A stretch of 64,000 nucleotides of DNA from Streptomyces parvulus (GTDB lineage: Bacteria > Actinomycetota > Actinomycetes > Streptomycetales > Streptomycetaceae): contig NZ_BMRX01000010.1 in the NCBI RefSeq assembly GCF_014648855.1, positions 124,001-188,000 on the forward strand. The letters run 5' to 3'. The notes below the pieces were generated by a model. It searched no databases. It was given only the letters and a program-made list of their open reading frames with translations, and was not told the origin of the DNA. This document shows positions 30,418-39,117 of this stretch, one piece after another (position 1 is the stretch's first letter; every line of letters begins with the position of its first letter). Both the position numbers and the translations under genes were made by a program.

Positions 30418-31346
30418 GAGGCGCTCCGCCCGTCGGCCGCCGCGGGTGCCTTGGCGGGGTCGAGGTCCTTCAGCCACAGGCGCTGGAGCATGTGCCAGTC
30501 CTCCGGGTGCGCGGCGATGCCGGTGGCGAAGGCGTCGGCCAGCGCCTGCGTCATGACGGTCGTCCTCTCGGCCCGCGTGCCCGACTCCGGGACCTCGACG
30601 GGCGGATGCACGCGGCCGCGCATCACGGGTGAGTCGTCGTACCAGAGCGTGACCGGCAGGAGCCGCGCCCCGGTCTGCTGGGCCAGCAGGGCGGGACCGG
30701 CCGGCATGCGGGCCGTCTCGCCGAAGAAGTCGACCTCGACGCCGGAGGCGGACAGGTCGCGGTCGGCGACCAGGCAGACCAGGCCGCCGTCGCGCAGCCG
30801 CCGGGCCAGCGTGCCGAAGGCCGTGCCGCCGCTGTGCGGCAGGACCTCCATGCCGAGGGACTCGCGGTAGGCGACGAAGCGGTCGTAGAGGGTCTCCGGC
30901 CTGAGGCGTTCGGCGACCGTGGTGAAGGGGATGCCGAGCCTGGTGGTGACCCAGGCGCCCGCGAGGTCCCAGTTGGCCAGGTGCGGCAGGGCGAGGACCA
31001 CGCCCTTGCCGGCGTCCATGCCCTCGGTCAGGTGGTGCAGGTCCTCGGGGGTGAAGCCGGTCTCGATCCGTTCGCGGCTCCACGCCGGGAGCCGGAAGGA
31101 CTCCATCCAGTAACGCAGGTACGAGCGCATGCCCGCGCGCGAGAGGGCGGCCAGCCGCTCCGGGTCCGCGCCGGGCACCACGCGCGCGTAGTTGCCCTCC
31201 AGGCGCCGCACCCCGGTGCCGCGCTGCTTCCAGGCGAGGTCCGCGACGGTGCGGCCGAGCCGGACGGCGGCCGGTTCGGGCAGCTTCTTGACGGTGCTCC
31301 AGCCGGCGCCGTACAGGGCGTCGGTCAGCCGGTCGCGTGCGCTCAC
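30414..31346 (-). CDS. Phosphatidylinositol mannoside acyltransferase (LpxL/HtrB family)
   Basis: Acylates the mannose of PIM, by analogy with the mycobacterial PatA gene in the same position. The 310-residue protein shows the HX4D acyltransferase motif as HLANWD at about residues 128-133. The second motif region follows, with PAGPALLAQQTGARLLPV. A membrane-associated N-terminal helix is likely. The GTG start overlaps the pgsA stop as GTGA and the stop overlaps pimA the same way, so three genes are translationally coupled. Confidence 0.92.
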   Translation of the reverse strand: MSARDRLTDALYGAGWSTVKKLPEPAAVRLGRTVADLAWKQRGTGVRRLEGNYARVVPGADPERLAALSRAGMRSYLRYWMESFRLPAWSRERIETGFTPEDLHHLTEGMDAGKGVVLALPHLANWDLAGAWVTTRLGIPFTTVAERLRPETLYDRFVAYRESLGMEVLPHSGGTAFGTLARRLRDGGLVCLVADRDLSASGVEVDFFGETARMPAGPALLAQQTGARLLPVTLWYDDSPVMRGRVHPPVEVPESGTRAERTTVMTQALADAFATGIAAHPEDWHMLQRLWLKDLDPAKAPAAADGRSAS

Positions 31347-32011
31347 TTGGCCGCCTCGGTGCCCTGGCTCTCCTGCGCGGCGGCGTCGGCCTCGGCGGCC
31401 TCCCGGCGGACCGTGACGACGCGCTGGACGAGCGTCACCAGGCTGCCGACGGCCACGAGCCACAGGGCGATCGGCAGCAGGTACTGGATGCCGGGGACGC
31501 CGAACTTGTGCAGGCCCGCGAATCCGGCCGCGACCAGGGAGACGACCAGCCGCTCGGCGCGCTCGACCAGGCCGTTGACGGCGACCGGCAGGCCGATCGA
31601 CTCGCCGCGCGCCTTGGTGTACGACACCACCTGGCCGCTGGCGAGGCAGAAGATCGACACCGCGCACAGGACGGTGTCGTCGCCGCCGCCCGCGTACCAG
31701 AGGGCGAACCCGCCGAAGATCGCGCCGTCGGCGACCCGGTCCAGGGTGGAGTCCAGGAACGCGCCCCAGCGGCTGGAGCGGCCGAGCTGACGCGCCATGT
31801 TGCCGTCGACGAGGTCCGAGAAGACGAAGAGCGTGATCACCACCGTGCCCCAGAAGAACTCACCCATGGGGTAGAAGACCAGCGCACCGGCGACCACACC
31901 GGCGGTGCCGAGGAGCGTGACCGTGTCCGGGCTGACGCCCCGGCGGATGAGAAACGCGGCGAACGGTGTGAGGACACGCGTGAAGAATGCACGCGCGTAC
32001 TTGTTCAGCAT
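31343..32011 (-). CDS. pgsA: Phosphatidylinositol phosphate synthase (CDP-alcohol phosphatidyltransferase)
   Basis: Joins CDP-diacylglycerol and inositol phosphate to make phosphatidylinositol phosphate in the membrane. The 222-residue protein has about six transmembrane segments. The complete CDP-alcohol signature is present: D66, D69-G70, A73-R74, G83, D87 and D91 around DLVDGNMAR and GAFLDSTLD. The C-terminal 25 residues are an Ala/Glu-rich polar tail. First gene of the coupled PIM operon, divergent from the EF-G paralogue with 262 bases between. Confidence 0.94.
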   Translation of the reverse strand: MLNKYARAFFTRVLTPFAAFLIRRGVSPDTVTLLGTAGVVAGALVFYPMGEFFWGTVVITLFVFSDLVDGNMARQLGRSSRWGAFLDSTLDRVADGAIFGGFALWYAGGGDDTVLCAVSIFCLASGQVVSYTKARGESIGLPVAVNGLVERAERLVVSLVAAGFAGLHKFGVPGIQYLLPIALWLVAVGSLVTLVQRVVTVRREAAEADAAAQESQGTEAAK

Positions 32012-32273
32012 GGCCTTCCCGACGGTCGGTGTGGCCGCGGCCCCTGCTGGCCACCGGCTGGCCCATCGTAGTCACGCGCGCGCGTGGGCGGTGGACGGGC
32101 ACCCGCGGCCCCCGCCCCGGCGGCCGGTGGACGCCGGGATCGGGTCCTTCGTATGGACGCGGCGTGAAGGGAGTGGAAAGCTCGAAGGACCGCGGGCGTC
32201 GCCGGAGCCGCCAGTGCACGCGGTCCCGCGTGTCCGCGCCCACAGGGACCTCACCGTGCACGGGAGGCAGGAC

Positions 32274-34472
32274 ATGGGCGACAAGGCTCACACCCATCCC
32301 GGAGCCGCCGGAAGGGCATCGGCGGCCGACCACCCCACGTCCGTACGGAACGTGGTGCTGGTCGGCCACTCCGGATCGGGCAAGACGACTCTGGTGGAGG
32401 CTCTCGCGCTGACCGCGGGAGCGGTGAACCGGGCGGGCCGCGTGGAGGACGGCGGCTGCGTCTCGGACTACGACGAGATGGAGCACCGGCAGCAGCGCTC
32501 CGTACAGCTCTCCCTGGTGCCGGTCGAATGGGACGGCATCAAGATCAACCTCTTGGACACTCCCGGGTACGCCGACTTCGTCGGTGAGCTGAGGGCCGGT
32601 CTGCGCGCGGCGGACGCGGCCCTCTTCGTCGTCTCGGCCTCGGACGGGGTGGACGGCTCGACCCGCATGGTGTGGGAGGAGTGCGCGGCCGTCGGCATGC
32701 CGCGCGCCATCGTCGTCACGCACCTGGAGGCCGCCCGCGCGGACTTCGAGGAGATGACGCGGATCTGCGCGGAGGCCTTCGGCGGGGACGACCCGGACGC
32801 CGTGCTGCCGCTGTACCTGCCGCTGCGCGGGGCCCCGGCGCCCGACGGGCACGCGCCGGTGACCGGGCTCATCGGACTGCTGTCGCGCAAGCTCTTCGAC
32901 TACGCGTCGGGCGAGCGGGTGGAGTCCGAGCCGGACGGGGAGCGGCTGCCGCTGATCGACGAGGCCCGCTCGCTGCTGATCGAGGGGATCATCTCGGAGA
33001 GCGAGGACGAGACGCTCATGGAGCGCTACCTCGGCGGCGAGCAGGTCGACGTCAAGACGCTGATCGAGGACCTGGAGCGGGCGGTCGCGCGCGGCGTGTT
33101 CTTCCCCGTCCTGGCGGCGGCCCCGGCGGCCGACGGTGCCCGGCAGGGGCTGGGCACGGTCGAGCTGCTGGACCTGGTCACCCGCGGCTTCCCGACGCCC
33201 CTGGAGCGTGCGGCACCCCGGGTGACGACGCCCGAGGGCGCGGCGCGCGAGCTGCGGATGTGCGATCCCGGGGAGTCGCTGGTCGCGGAGGTCGTCAAGA
33301 CCTCGTCCGACCCGTACGTCGGCCGGATCTCGATGGTCCGGGTCTTCTCCGGCACCCTGCGCGCCGACCAGACGGTGCACGTCTCCGGGCACGGGCTGGC
33401 CGACCGCGGCCACGAGGACCACGACGTCGACGAGCGGATCGGTGCCCTGTCGACGCCGTTCGGCAAGCAGCAGCGGCCCGTCTCGCACGTGATCGCGGGT
33501 GACCTGGCGTGTGTGGCCAGGCTGACCCGCGCGGAGACCGGGGACACGCTCTCCGCCAAGGAGGACCCGCTGCTCATGGCGCCCTGGCGGATGCCCGACC
33601 CGCTGCTGCCGCTCGCCATCGAGGCGCACAGCAAGCCCGACGAGGACAAGCTCTCGCAGGGGCTCGCGCGGCTGGTCGCCGAGGACCCGACGATGCGCCT
33701 GGAGCACAACCGGGACACCCACCAGGTGGTCCTGTGGTGCCTGGGCGAGGCCCACGCCGACGTGGCCCTGGAGCGGCTGCGCGGCCGCTACGGCGTCCAG
33801 GTCGACGTCGTACCCCACCGGGTGTCCCTGCGCGAGACGTTCGGGGGTCCCGCGGCCGGGCGGGGGCGGCACGTGAAGCAGTCCGGCGGGCACGGGCAGT
33901 ACGCCATCTGCGAGATCGAGGTGGAGCCGCTGCCGAACGGCTCGGGCGTCGAGTTCGTGGACAAGGTGGTCGGCGGCGCCGTGCCCCGGCAGTTCATCCC
34001 GTCCGTCGAGAAGGGCGTGCGCGCGCAGGCGGCGAGGGGCGTCGCGGCGGGGCATCCGCTGATCGACGTCCGGGTCACGCTGCTGGACGGCAAGGCGCAC
34101 TCGGTGGACTCCTCCGACGCCGCGTTCCAGACGGCCGGCGCGCTGGCGCTGCGGGAGGCGGCGGCACAGGCCAGGATCCATCTGCTGGAGCCGGTGGCGG
34201 AGGTGAGCGTCCTGGTCGGCGACGACTACGTGGGCGCGGTGATGAGCGACCTGTCGGGGCGACGCGGCAAGGTGCTGGGCACCGAGCAGACGAGCGGCGG
34301 GCGGACCCTGATCCGGGCCGAGGTGCCCGAGATCGAGATCGGCCGGTACGCGGTCGACCTGCGTTCCCTCTCGCACGGCACCGCCCGCTTCGACCGCCGC
34401 TACGCCCGTCACGAACCGATGCCGCAGCAGGTCGCCGACCGGTTGCCCGAGGAGGTGCGCGCGGCGTCGTAG
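32274..34472 (+). CDS. Elongation factor G-like translational GTPase (EF-G2 type)
   Basis: A 732-residue translational GTPase related to EF-G and tetracycline ribosomal-protection proteins. G1 is GHSGSGKT (about residues 30-37) and G3 is DTPGYADF. The region where G4 NKxD is expected reads THLEAAR, a clear departure. EF-G domains III-V follow, with the typical RGRHVKQSGGHGQY segment. The degenerate G4 motif suggests altered nucleotide recognition and marks this as the second EF-G-like paralogue, not the housekeeping FusA. The ATG at 32274 has GGGAGG upstream. Role unknown; possibilities include ribosome recycling or protection. Confidence 0.87.
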   Translation: MGDKAHTHPGAAGRASAADHPTSVRNVVLVGHSGSGKTTLVEALALTAGAVNRAGRVEDGGCVSDYDEMEHRQQRSVQLSLVPVEWDGIKINLLDTPGYADFVGELRAGLRAADAALFVVSASDGVDGSTRMVWEECAAVGMPRAIVVTHLEAARADFEEMTRICAEAFGGDDPDAVLPLYLPLRGAPAPDGHAPVTGLIGLLSRKLFDYASGERVESEPDGERLPLIDEARSLLIEGIISESEDETLMERYLGGEQVDVKTLIEDLERAVARGVFFPVLAAAPAADGARQGLGTVELLDLVTRGFPTPLERAAPRVTTPEGAARELRMCDPGESLVAEVVKTSSDPYVGRISMVRVFSGTLRADQTVHVSGHGLADRGHEDHDVDERIGALSTPFGKQQRPVSHVIAGDLACVARLTRAETGDTLSAKEDPLLMAPWRMPDPLLPLAIEAHSKPDEDKLSQGLARLVAEDPTMRLEHNRDTHQVVLWCLGEAHADVALERLRGRYGVQVDVVPHRVSLRETFGGPAAGRGRHVKQSGGHGQYAICEIEVEPLPNGSGVEFVDKVVGGAVPRQFIPSVEKGVRAQAARGVAAGHPLIDVRVTLLDGKAHSVDSSDAAFQTAGALALREAAAQARIHLLEPVAEVSVLVGDDYVGAVMSDLSGRRGKVLGTEQTSGGRTLIRAEVPEIEIGRYAVDLRSLSHGTARFDRRYARHEPMPQQVADRLPEEVRAAS

Positions 34473-34486
34473 CGGCGCCCCGCCGT

Positions 34487-34508
34487 CCGGCGCGAGCCCT
34501 CGCGCCGG
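34487..34508 (+). terminator. Terminator after the EF-G-like gene
   Basis: Inverted repeat CCGGCGCGAG (34487-34496) and CTCGCGCCGG (34499-34508), effectively a 9-bp stem with a 4-base loop, 14 bases past the stop. Confidence 0.6.
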
Positions 34509-34692
34509 GCTGCTCTCCGCCCCGCGCACGACGGCGCGCGTCCGCACCCCGCGAGCGCGCGCGGGGCGCCTTCGGGCGTCCGGTGACGCGTGCCACCGGC
34601 TGCGGATACGCTGATGACCAGATCAACAGGTGTGCGGGGCAGGGAAGTCGGGAAGGCCGCAGGAGCGACAGTGGTGGCGATCGGGGGCGGGA

Positions 34693-36354
34693 ATGGCCGT
34701 TGACGGCGGTTACGCGGACTTCTTCGGGCCGCAGGTGCCGCGCACGGACGACGGTGGCCAGACGGCCACCTTCGCGCTGGCGTCGGCCGCCTACCGGGAC
34801 AGCGAGTTGGCGGACATCAAGAAGGCCGACAACGAGTGGCACCAGACGACCCTCAACGCGGGCCGCTCCTGGGCCACGATCTTCCGGCCCAATCTCGGCG
34901 AGGCCTTCTCCCGCGCGGTCGCCGACCGCATGCTGGGCAGCGGCCGCAAGCCCCTCATCCAGTCCTTCGGGGCCGAGCCGCAGGTGGTCGTCGAGCACTG
35001 CCTGGCGGCCAACGGCATCCGCAAGGCGCGCGACGCCCGGCTGGCCGCGGTCATCGTGCTGTGCGGCCTGTTGTTCCTGCCGGGCATGCTGATCTGGCTG
35101 CTCGGCTTCCAGATCCGCACCACCGTCGCCAAGTCGGAGAACAAGCAGGCCGGTGCGCTCGGCACCGCCGTGCTCCTGGCGATCGCCGCGCTGGCCGTGC
35201 TGTTCCTCCTGAAGATGCCCTTCAGCGGCTTCTGGGCCTGGTACGCCCGCGCGGCGGTCGTGCTGCCGGTCGTGGGCTGGTTCTGGGCCAAGCGGATCTG
35301 CGAGGCCACCGCCCGGGACCTCCGGGAGCGTTGGGACGGTCTGCTCTCGGGCAGCGGTGTCGGCGCCAAGGTGCCCGAGGCGGTCCCCAGCAACCCGAAC
35401 GAGACCTCGGCCGAGCAGCTGCGCCAGTCCCTGGCCAAGCTCGGCGCGGAGCAGCAGTCCAACTCCGTCTTCTACGCCGGCCCCAAGGGCATACTCGGCA
35501 TGGGCACGCGCTGGGGCAGCTGGCAGCTCGCCGAGAACCTGACGCCGGCCGACCCGTCGCGCGAGATCCACCCCTTCCGCAGCTGGGACGTCGTGAAGTC
35601 CATCCACGACCAGCTGCGCATGCTGGAGCGCGGCCCGCTGAACACCGGCGGTTTCACCAAGCCGTCCATACGGCACTGGGTCGTCACGCCGGTCGGGGAG
35701 AACGCGAAGGCGGTGTCCCGTCCGGAGGGCACGGACGTCGAGGCGTACCAGGTCAAGACGCACGCGATACAGGAAATCTGCAACAAGCAGCAGTTCGGGG
35801 CCGGTGACCGGCACTACCTGGGCGTGCAGTGGACGCTGTGGGACGGCCAGCTGGTCATCACCATGCTGATCACGGTGACCGTGCTGCACGAGACGCTGCG
35901 CATCGAGGTCACCGGCCACGCGCTCGGCCCGGTGAACCCGCTGTTCACCAGCAAGCCCGAGGCGCCCTCGAAGGAGGTCGCCAAGTCGTTCAAGCCGTGG
36001 GAGACGCGCAAGGTGATGCTCCCGCTGGTCACCGCGAGCGAGGTGGTCCGCCTCGCGGTCCGCGCCCCGCTCACCTGGTATCCGCCGCTGCTGAACTGGC
36101 TCGGCGGCACCATCGGGCTCCCCGAGCCGTTCGGCCTGCGGCACGCCTGGGCGGACCAGCCCTGGCGGCACCGGTTCATGGCGGACGACGCGCTGCGGGC
36201 GGCGGCGCCGGTGCTGCGGGTGGTGCACGCGGCGTCGATCAAGGTGCTGGAGGAGAACGGCGTGGACACCGAGAAGTTCGGTTCACGGTCGGCGTTCCTC
36301 AGCACGGCGGTCCAGGACCCGACGCCGGGGAAGGCCGACCTGTACAACGCGTAG
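34693..36354 (+). CDS. Conserved membrane protein of unknown function
   Basis: A 553-residue protein I do not recognise. The first 110 residues are soluble. Three or four transmembrane segments then cluster at about residues 116-205, with hydrophobic runs starting LAAVIVLCGLLFLPG, GTAVLLAIAALAVLFLL and ARAAVVLPVVGWFW. The remaining 350 residues are soluble, rich in Trp and without known catalytic motifs. The ATG at 34693 has GGGGGCGGG upstream. It stands alone between the EF-G paralogue and the convergent HIT gene. Topology suggests a membrane-anchored cytoplasmic domain; function cannot be inferred. Confidence 0.75.
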   Translation: MAVDGGYADFFGPQVPRTDDGGQTATFALASAAYRDSELADIKKADNEWHQTTLNAGRSWATIFRPNLGEAFSRAVADRMLGSGRKPLIQSFGAEPQVVVEHCLAANGIRKARDARLAAVIVLCGLLFLPGMLIWLLGFQIRTTVAKSENKQAGALGTAVLLAIAALAVLFLLKMPFSGFWAWYARAAVVLPVVGWFWAKRICEATARDLRERWDGLLSGSGVGAKVPEAVPSNPNETSAEQLRQSLAKLGAEQQSNSVFYAGPKGILGMGTRWGSWQLAENLTPADPSREIHPFRSWDVVKSIHDQLRMLERGPLNTGGFTKPSIRHWVVTPVGENAKAVSRPEGTDVEAYQVKTHAIQEICNKQQFGAGDRHYLGVQWTLWDGQLVITMLITVTVLHETLRIEVTGHALGPVNPLFTSKPEAPSKEVAKSFKPWETRKVMLPLVTASEVVRLAVRAPLTWYPPLLNWLGGTIGLPEPFGLRHAWADQPWRHRFMADDALRAAAPVLRVVHAASIKVLEENGVDTEKFGSRSAFLSTAVQDPTPGKADLYNA

Positions 36355-36377
36355 GCCTCCGGCGTGGGCCCCGGGGG

Positions 36378-36929
36378 CTAAGCGGCCGAGGGCCATGCCT
36401 CCGCGAGCATCTTCCGGGTGTCGCCCAGCAGCTGCGGCAGCACCTTCGTGTGGCCGACGACCGGCATGAAGTTCGTGTCGCCGCCCCAGCGGGGCACGAT
36501 GTGCTGGTGCAGGTGGGCGGCGATGCCGGCGCCGGCCACCGTGCCCTGGTTCATGCCGATGTTGAAGCCGTGGGCGCCGGACGCCGTGCGCAGCGCGGTC
36601 ATCGCCTGCTTGGTCAGCTCGGCCAGCTCCGCGGTCTCCACGCCGGTCAGGTCGGTGTAGTCGGCGACGTGGCGGTAGGGCACGGTCATCAGGTGACCGC
36701 CGTTGTACGGGTACAGGTTGAGCACCGCGTACACATGCTCACCGCGGCGGACGACCAGCCCGTCCTCGTCGGATTTGGCCGGGATCGAGCAGAAGGGGCA
36801 GCCGTCGTCGGCGCCCGGGCCGCTCGGCTTGTTCTCGCCCTGGATGTAGGCCATCCGGTGGGGCGTCCACAGACGCTGGAACGCGTCCTGCGTCCCCACT
36901 CCCAGCTGCTGCTCCGGCTCACTCGTCAT
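36378..36929 (-). CDS. HIT-family nucleotide hydrolase/transferase
   Basis: A 183-residue histidine-triad protein with the active-site motif HLHQHIVPRW near 145-154. A Cys-x2-Cys pair (CPFC) near 45-48 may bind zinc. The NGGHLMTVPYRH substrate-side segment and NIGMNQG follow. Actinobacterial homologues of this length are Ap4A phosphorylase-like HIT enzymes; the substrate is not certain. It follows thrS by 77 bases with a strong hairpin between, so it may rely partly on its own promoter. Confidence 0.9.
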   Translation of the reverse strand: MTSEPEQQLGVGTQDAFQRLWTPHRMAYIQGENKPSGPGADDGCPFCSIPAKSDEDGLVVRRGEHVYAVLNLYPYNGGHLMTVPYRHVADYTDLTGVETAELAELTKQAMTALRTASGAHGFNIGMNQGTVAGAGIAAHLHQHIVPRWGGDTNFMPVVGHTKVLPQLLGDTRKMLAEAWPSAA

Positions 36930-36965
36930 GCGTGCAGCATATGGCGTCGGGTACGGGGGCAGGGA

Positions 36966-36993
36966 AAGGCCCCCGGGGGATCCCGGGGGCCTT
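36966..36993 (-). terminator. Terminator after thrS
   Basis: Perfect 12-bp stem (36966-36977 with 36982-36993) and GGAT loop, 14 bases past the thrS stop. Flanking AA/TT pairs close the base of the stem. Confidence 0.75.
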
Positions 36994-37006
36994 CGGAACG
37001 CCGTAA

Positions 37007-38983
37007 TCAGACCTGCGTCCGCTCCTCGACCACCTTCGCGATCTTCGCGATGGCCTCGTCGACGGGGATGCCGTTCTCCTGGGAGCCGTCGCGGTAGCGG
37101 AAGGAGACCGCGCCGTTCGCCATGTCCTCGTCGCCCGCGATGACCATGAAGGGCACCTTCTGCTTCTGGGCGTTGCGGATCTTCTTCTGCATCCGGTCGG
37201 ACGAGGTGTCGACCTCGACGCGCAGCCCCTGCCTGCGGGCCGCGGCGGCGAACTTCTCCAGGTGCTCGACGTGCGCGTCGCCGATCGGGATGCCGACCGC
37301 CTGGACCGGGGCCAGCCAGGCCGGGAAGGCGCCCGCGTAGTGCTCCAGGAGCACCGCGAAGAACCGCTCGATGGAGCCGAACAGCGCGCGGTGGATCATG
37401 ACCGGGCGGGTCTTGGTGCCGTCCGCGGCCGTGTACTCCAGGTCGAAGCGCTCCGGCAGGTTGAAGTCGAGCTGGATGGTCGACATCTGCCAGGTGCGCC
37501 CGATGGCGTCCTTGGTCTGGACGGAGATCTTCGGGCCGTAGAAGGCGGCGCCGCCCGGGTCCGGGACGAGGGGCAGCCCCTGCTTCTCGGCGACCTGCCG
37601 CAGCGTCTCGGTGGCCTCCTCCCACGCCTCGTCGGAGCCGACGAACTTCTCCGGGTCCTTGGTGGACAGCTCCAGGTAGAAGTCGGTCAGGCCGTAGTCG
37701 CGCAGCAGGCCGAGCACGAAGGTGAGCGTCTTGTCGAGCTCCTCCGACATCTGCTCGCGCGTGCAGTAGATGTGCGCGTCGTCCTGGGTGAAGCCGCGGG
37801 CCCGGGTGAGGCCGTGCACGACGCCCGACTTCTCGTACCGGTACACGGTGCCGAACTCGAACAGGCGCAGCGGCAGCTCCCGGTAGGAGCGCCCGCGCGC
37901 GTCGAAGATCAGGTTGTGCATCGGGCAGTTCATGGGCTTGAGGTAGTAGTCCACGCCCTCGTCGAGCTGCATGGGCGGGTACATGCCGTCGGCGTACCAG
38001 TCCAGGTGGCCCGAGGTCTCGAAGAGCTTCCCCTTGGTCGCGTGGGGGGTGTAGACGAACTCGTAGCCCTCCTCCTCGTGGCGGCGGCGCGAGTAGTCCT
38101 CCATGACCCGGCGGATGATGCCGCCCTTGGGGTGGAAGACGGCGAGGCCGGAGCCGATCTGCTCCGGGATGGAGAAGAGGTCCAGCTCGCTGCCGAGCTT
38201 GCGGTGGTCGCGCTTCTCGGCCTCGGCGAGGAACTCCAGGTGCGCCTTCAGCTCGTCCTTGGTCGGCCAGGCGGTGCCGTAGATGCGCTGGAGCATCGGG
38301 TTCTTCTCGCTGCCGCGCCAGTAGGCGGCGGCGTTGCGCATGAGCTTGAACGCCGGGATGTTGCGGGTGGTGGGCAGGTGGGGACCCCGGCAGAGGTCCT
38401 TCCAGCACAGCTCACCGGTCTTGGCGTCCAGGTTGTCGTAGATCGTCAGCTCGCCGGCGCCGACCTCCACGTCCGCGCCGTCGTCGTGCGAGGCGGCGCC
38501 CTTGAGGCCGATCAGCTCCAGCTTGTACGGCTCGTCGGCGAGCTCCTCGCGGGCCTCGTCGTCGGTGACCACGCGGCGCGAGAAGCGCTGGCCGCGCTTC
38601 TGGATCTCCTGCATCTTCTTCTCGATGGCCTTGAGGTCATCGGGGTGGAAGGGCTTCTCCACGTCGAAGTCGTAGTAGAACCCGTCCTTGACCGGCGGGC
38701 CGATGCCCAGCTTGGCCTCGGGGAACAGCTCCTGCACGGCCTGCGCCATGACGTGCGCGGTGGAGTGCCGCAGGATGTCCAGGCCGTCCTCGGAGGAGAT
38801 CTCGACGCCCTCGACGGTCTCGCCGTCGCGGACCTCGTAGGCGAGGTCCTTGAGCTCACCGGCCACGCGCGCCGCGATGATCGAGCGCTGGCCGGCGAAG
38901 AGCTCGGCGGCCGTAGTGCCCGTCGTCACCACGCGTTCTTCCTGCTCCGAATCGCGTTGGATGATCACACGGACGTCTGACAC
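37007..38983 (-). CDS. thrS: Threonyl-tRNA synthetase
   Basis: Charges tRNA-Thr. The 658 residues cover a TGS domain (1-65) and the editing domain with HSTAHVMAQA near 76-85 and its second metal-site region. The class II catalytic core has the zinc-binding Cys near MNCPMHNLIF and motif 2 around RARGFTQDDAHIYC. A C-terminal anticodon-binding domain follows. The GTG at 38983 has AGGAGAG just upstream and gives the expected N-terminus; an upstream open extension was rejected. No T-box leader is visible. Confidence 0.97.
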   Translation of the reverse strand: MSDVRVIIQRDSEQEERVVTTGTTAAELFAGQRSIIAARVAGELKDLAYEVRDGETVEGVEISSEDGLDILRHSTAHVMAQAVQELFPEAKLGIGPPVKDGFYYDFDVEKPFHPDDLKAIEKKMQEIQKRGQRFSRRVVTDDEAREELADEPYKLELIGLKGAASHDDGADVEVGAGELTIYDNLDAKTGELCWKDLCRGPHLPTTRNIPAFKLMRNAAAYWRGSEKNPMLQRIYGTAWPTKDELKAHLEFLAEAEKRDHRKLGSELDLFSIPEQIGSGLAVFHPKGGIIRRVMEDYSRRRHEEEGYEFVYTPHATKGKLFETSGHLDWYADGMYPPMQLDEGVDYYLKPMNCPMHNLIFDARGRSYRELPLRLFEFGTVYRYEKSGVVHGLTRARGFTQDDAHIYCTREQMSEELDKTLTFVLGLLRDYGLTDFYLELSTKDPEKFVGSDEAWEEATETLRQVAEKQGLPLVPDPGGAAFYGPKISVQTKDAIGRTWQMSTIQLDFNLPERFDLEYTAADGTKTRPVMIHRALFGSIERFFAVLLEHYAGAFPAWLAPVQAVGIPIGDAHVEHLEKFAAAARRQGLRVEVDTSSDRMQKKIRNAQKQKVPFMVIAGDEDMANGAVSFRYRDGSQENGIPVDEAIAKIAKVVEERTQV

Positions 38984-39117
38984 CGGTCTCTCCTGACTGA
39001 AGTGGGGCCGCGGCGCCATACCGGAGCGCACGCATGAGGGCGATCGTACCGACCCGGGCCGGTCCACCGCGAAACCGTTTCCGGCTGCGGCCCTCAGCCC
39101 GCGTCGCGCTCGCCGCC

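Noticed and set aside
38984..39117. T-box leader for thrS (and likewise alaS, hisS)
   Set aside because: No specifier stem or T-box sequence seen; alaS and hisS are internal to operons with almost no leader.
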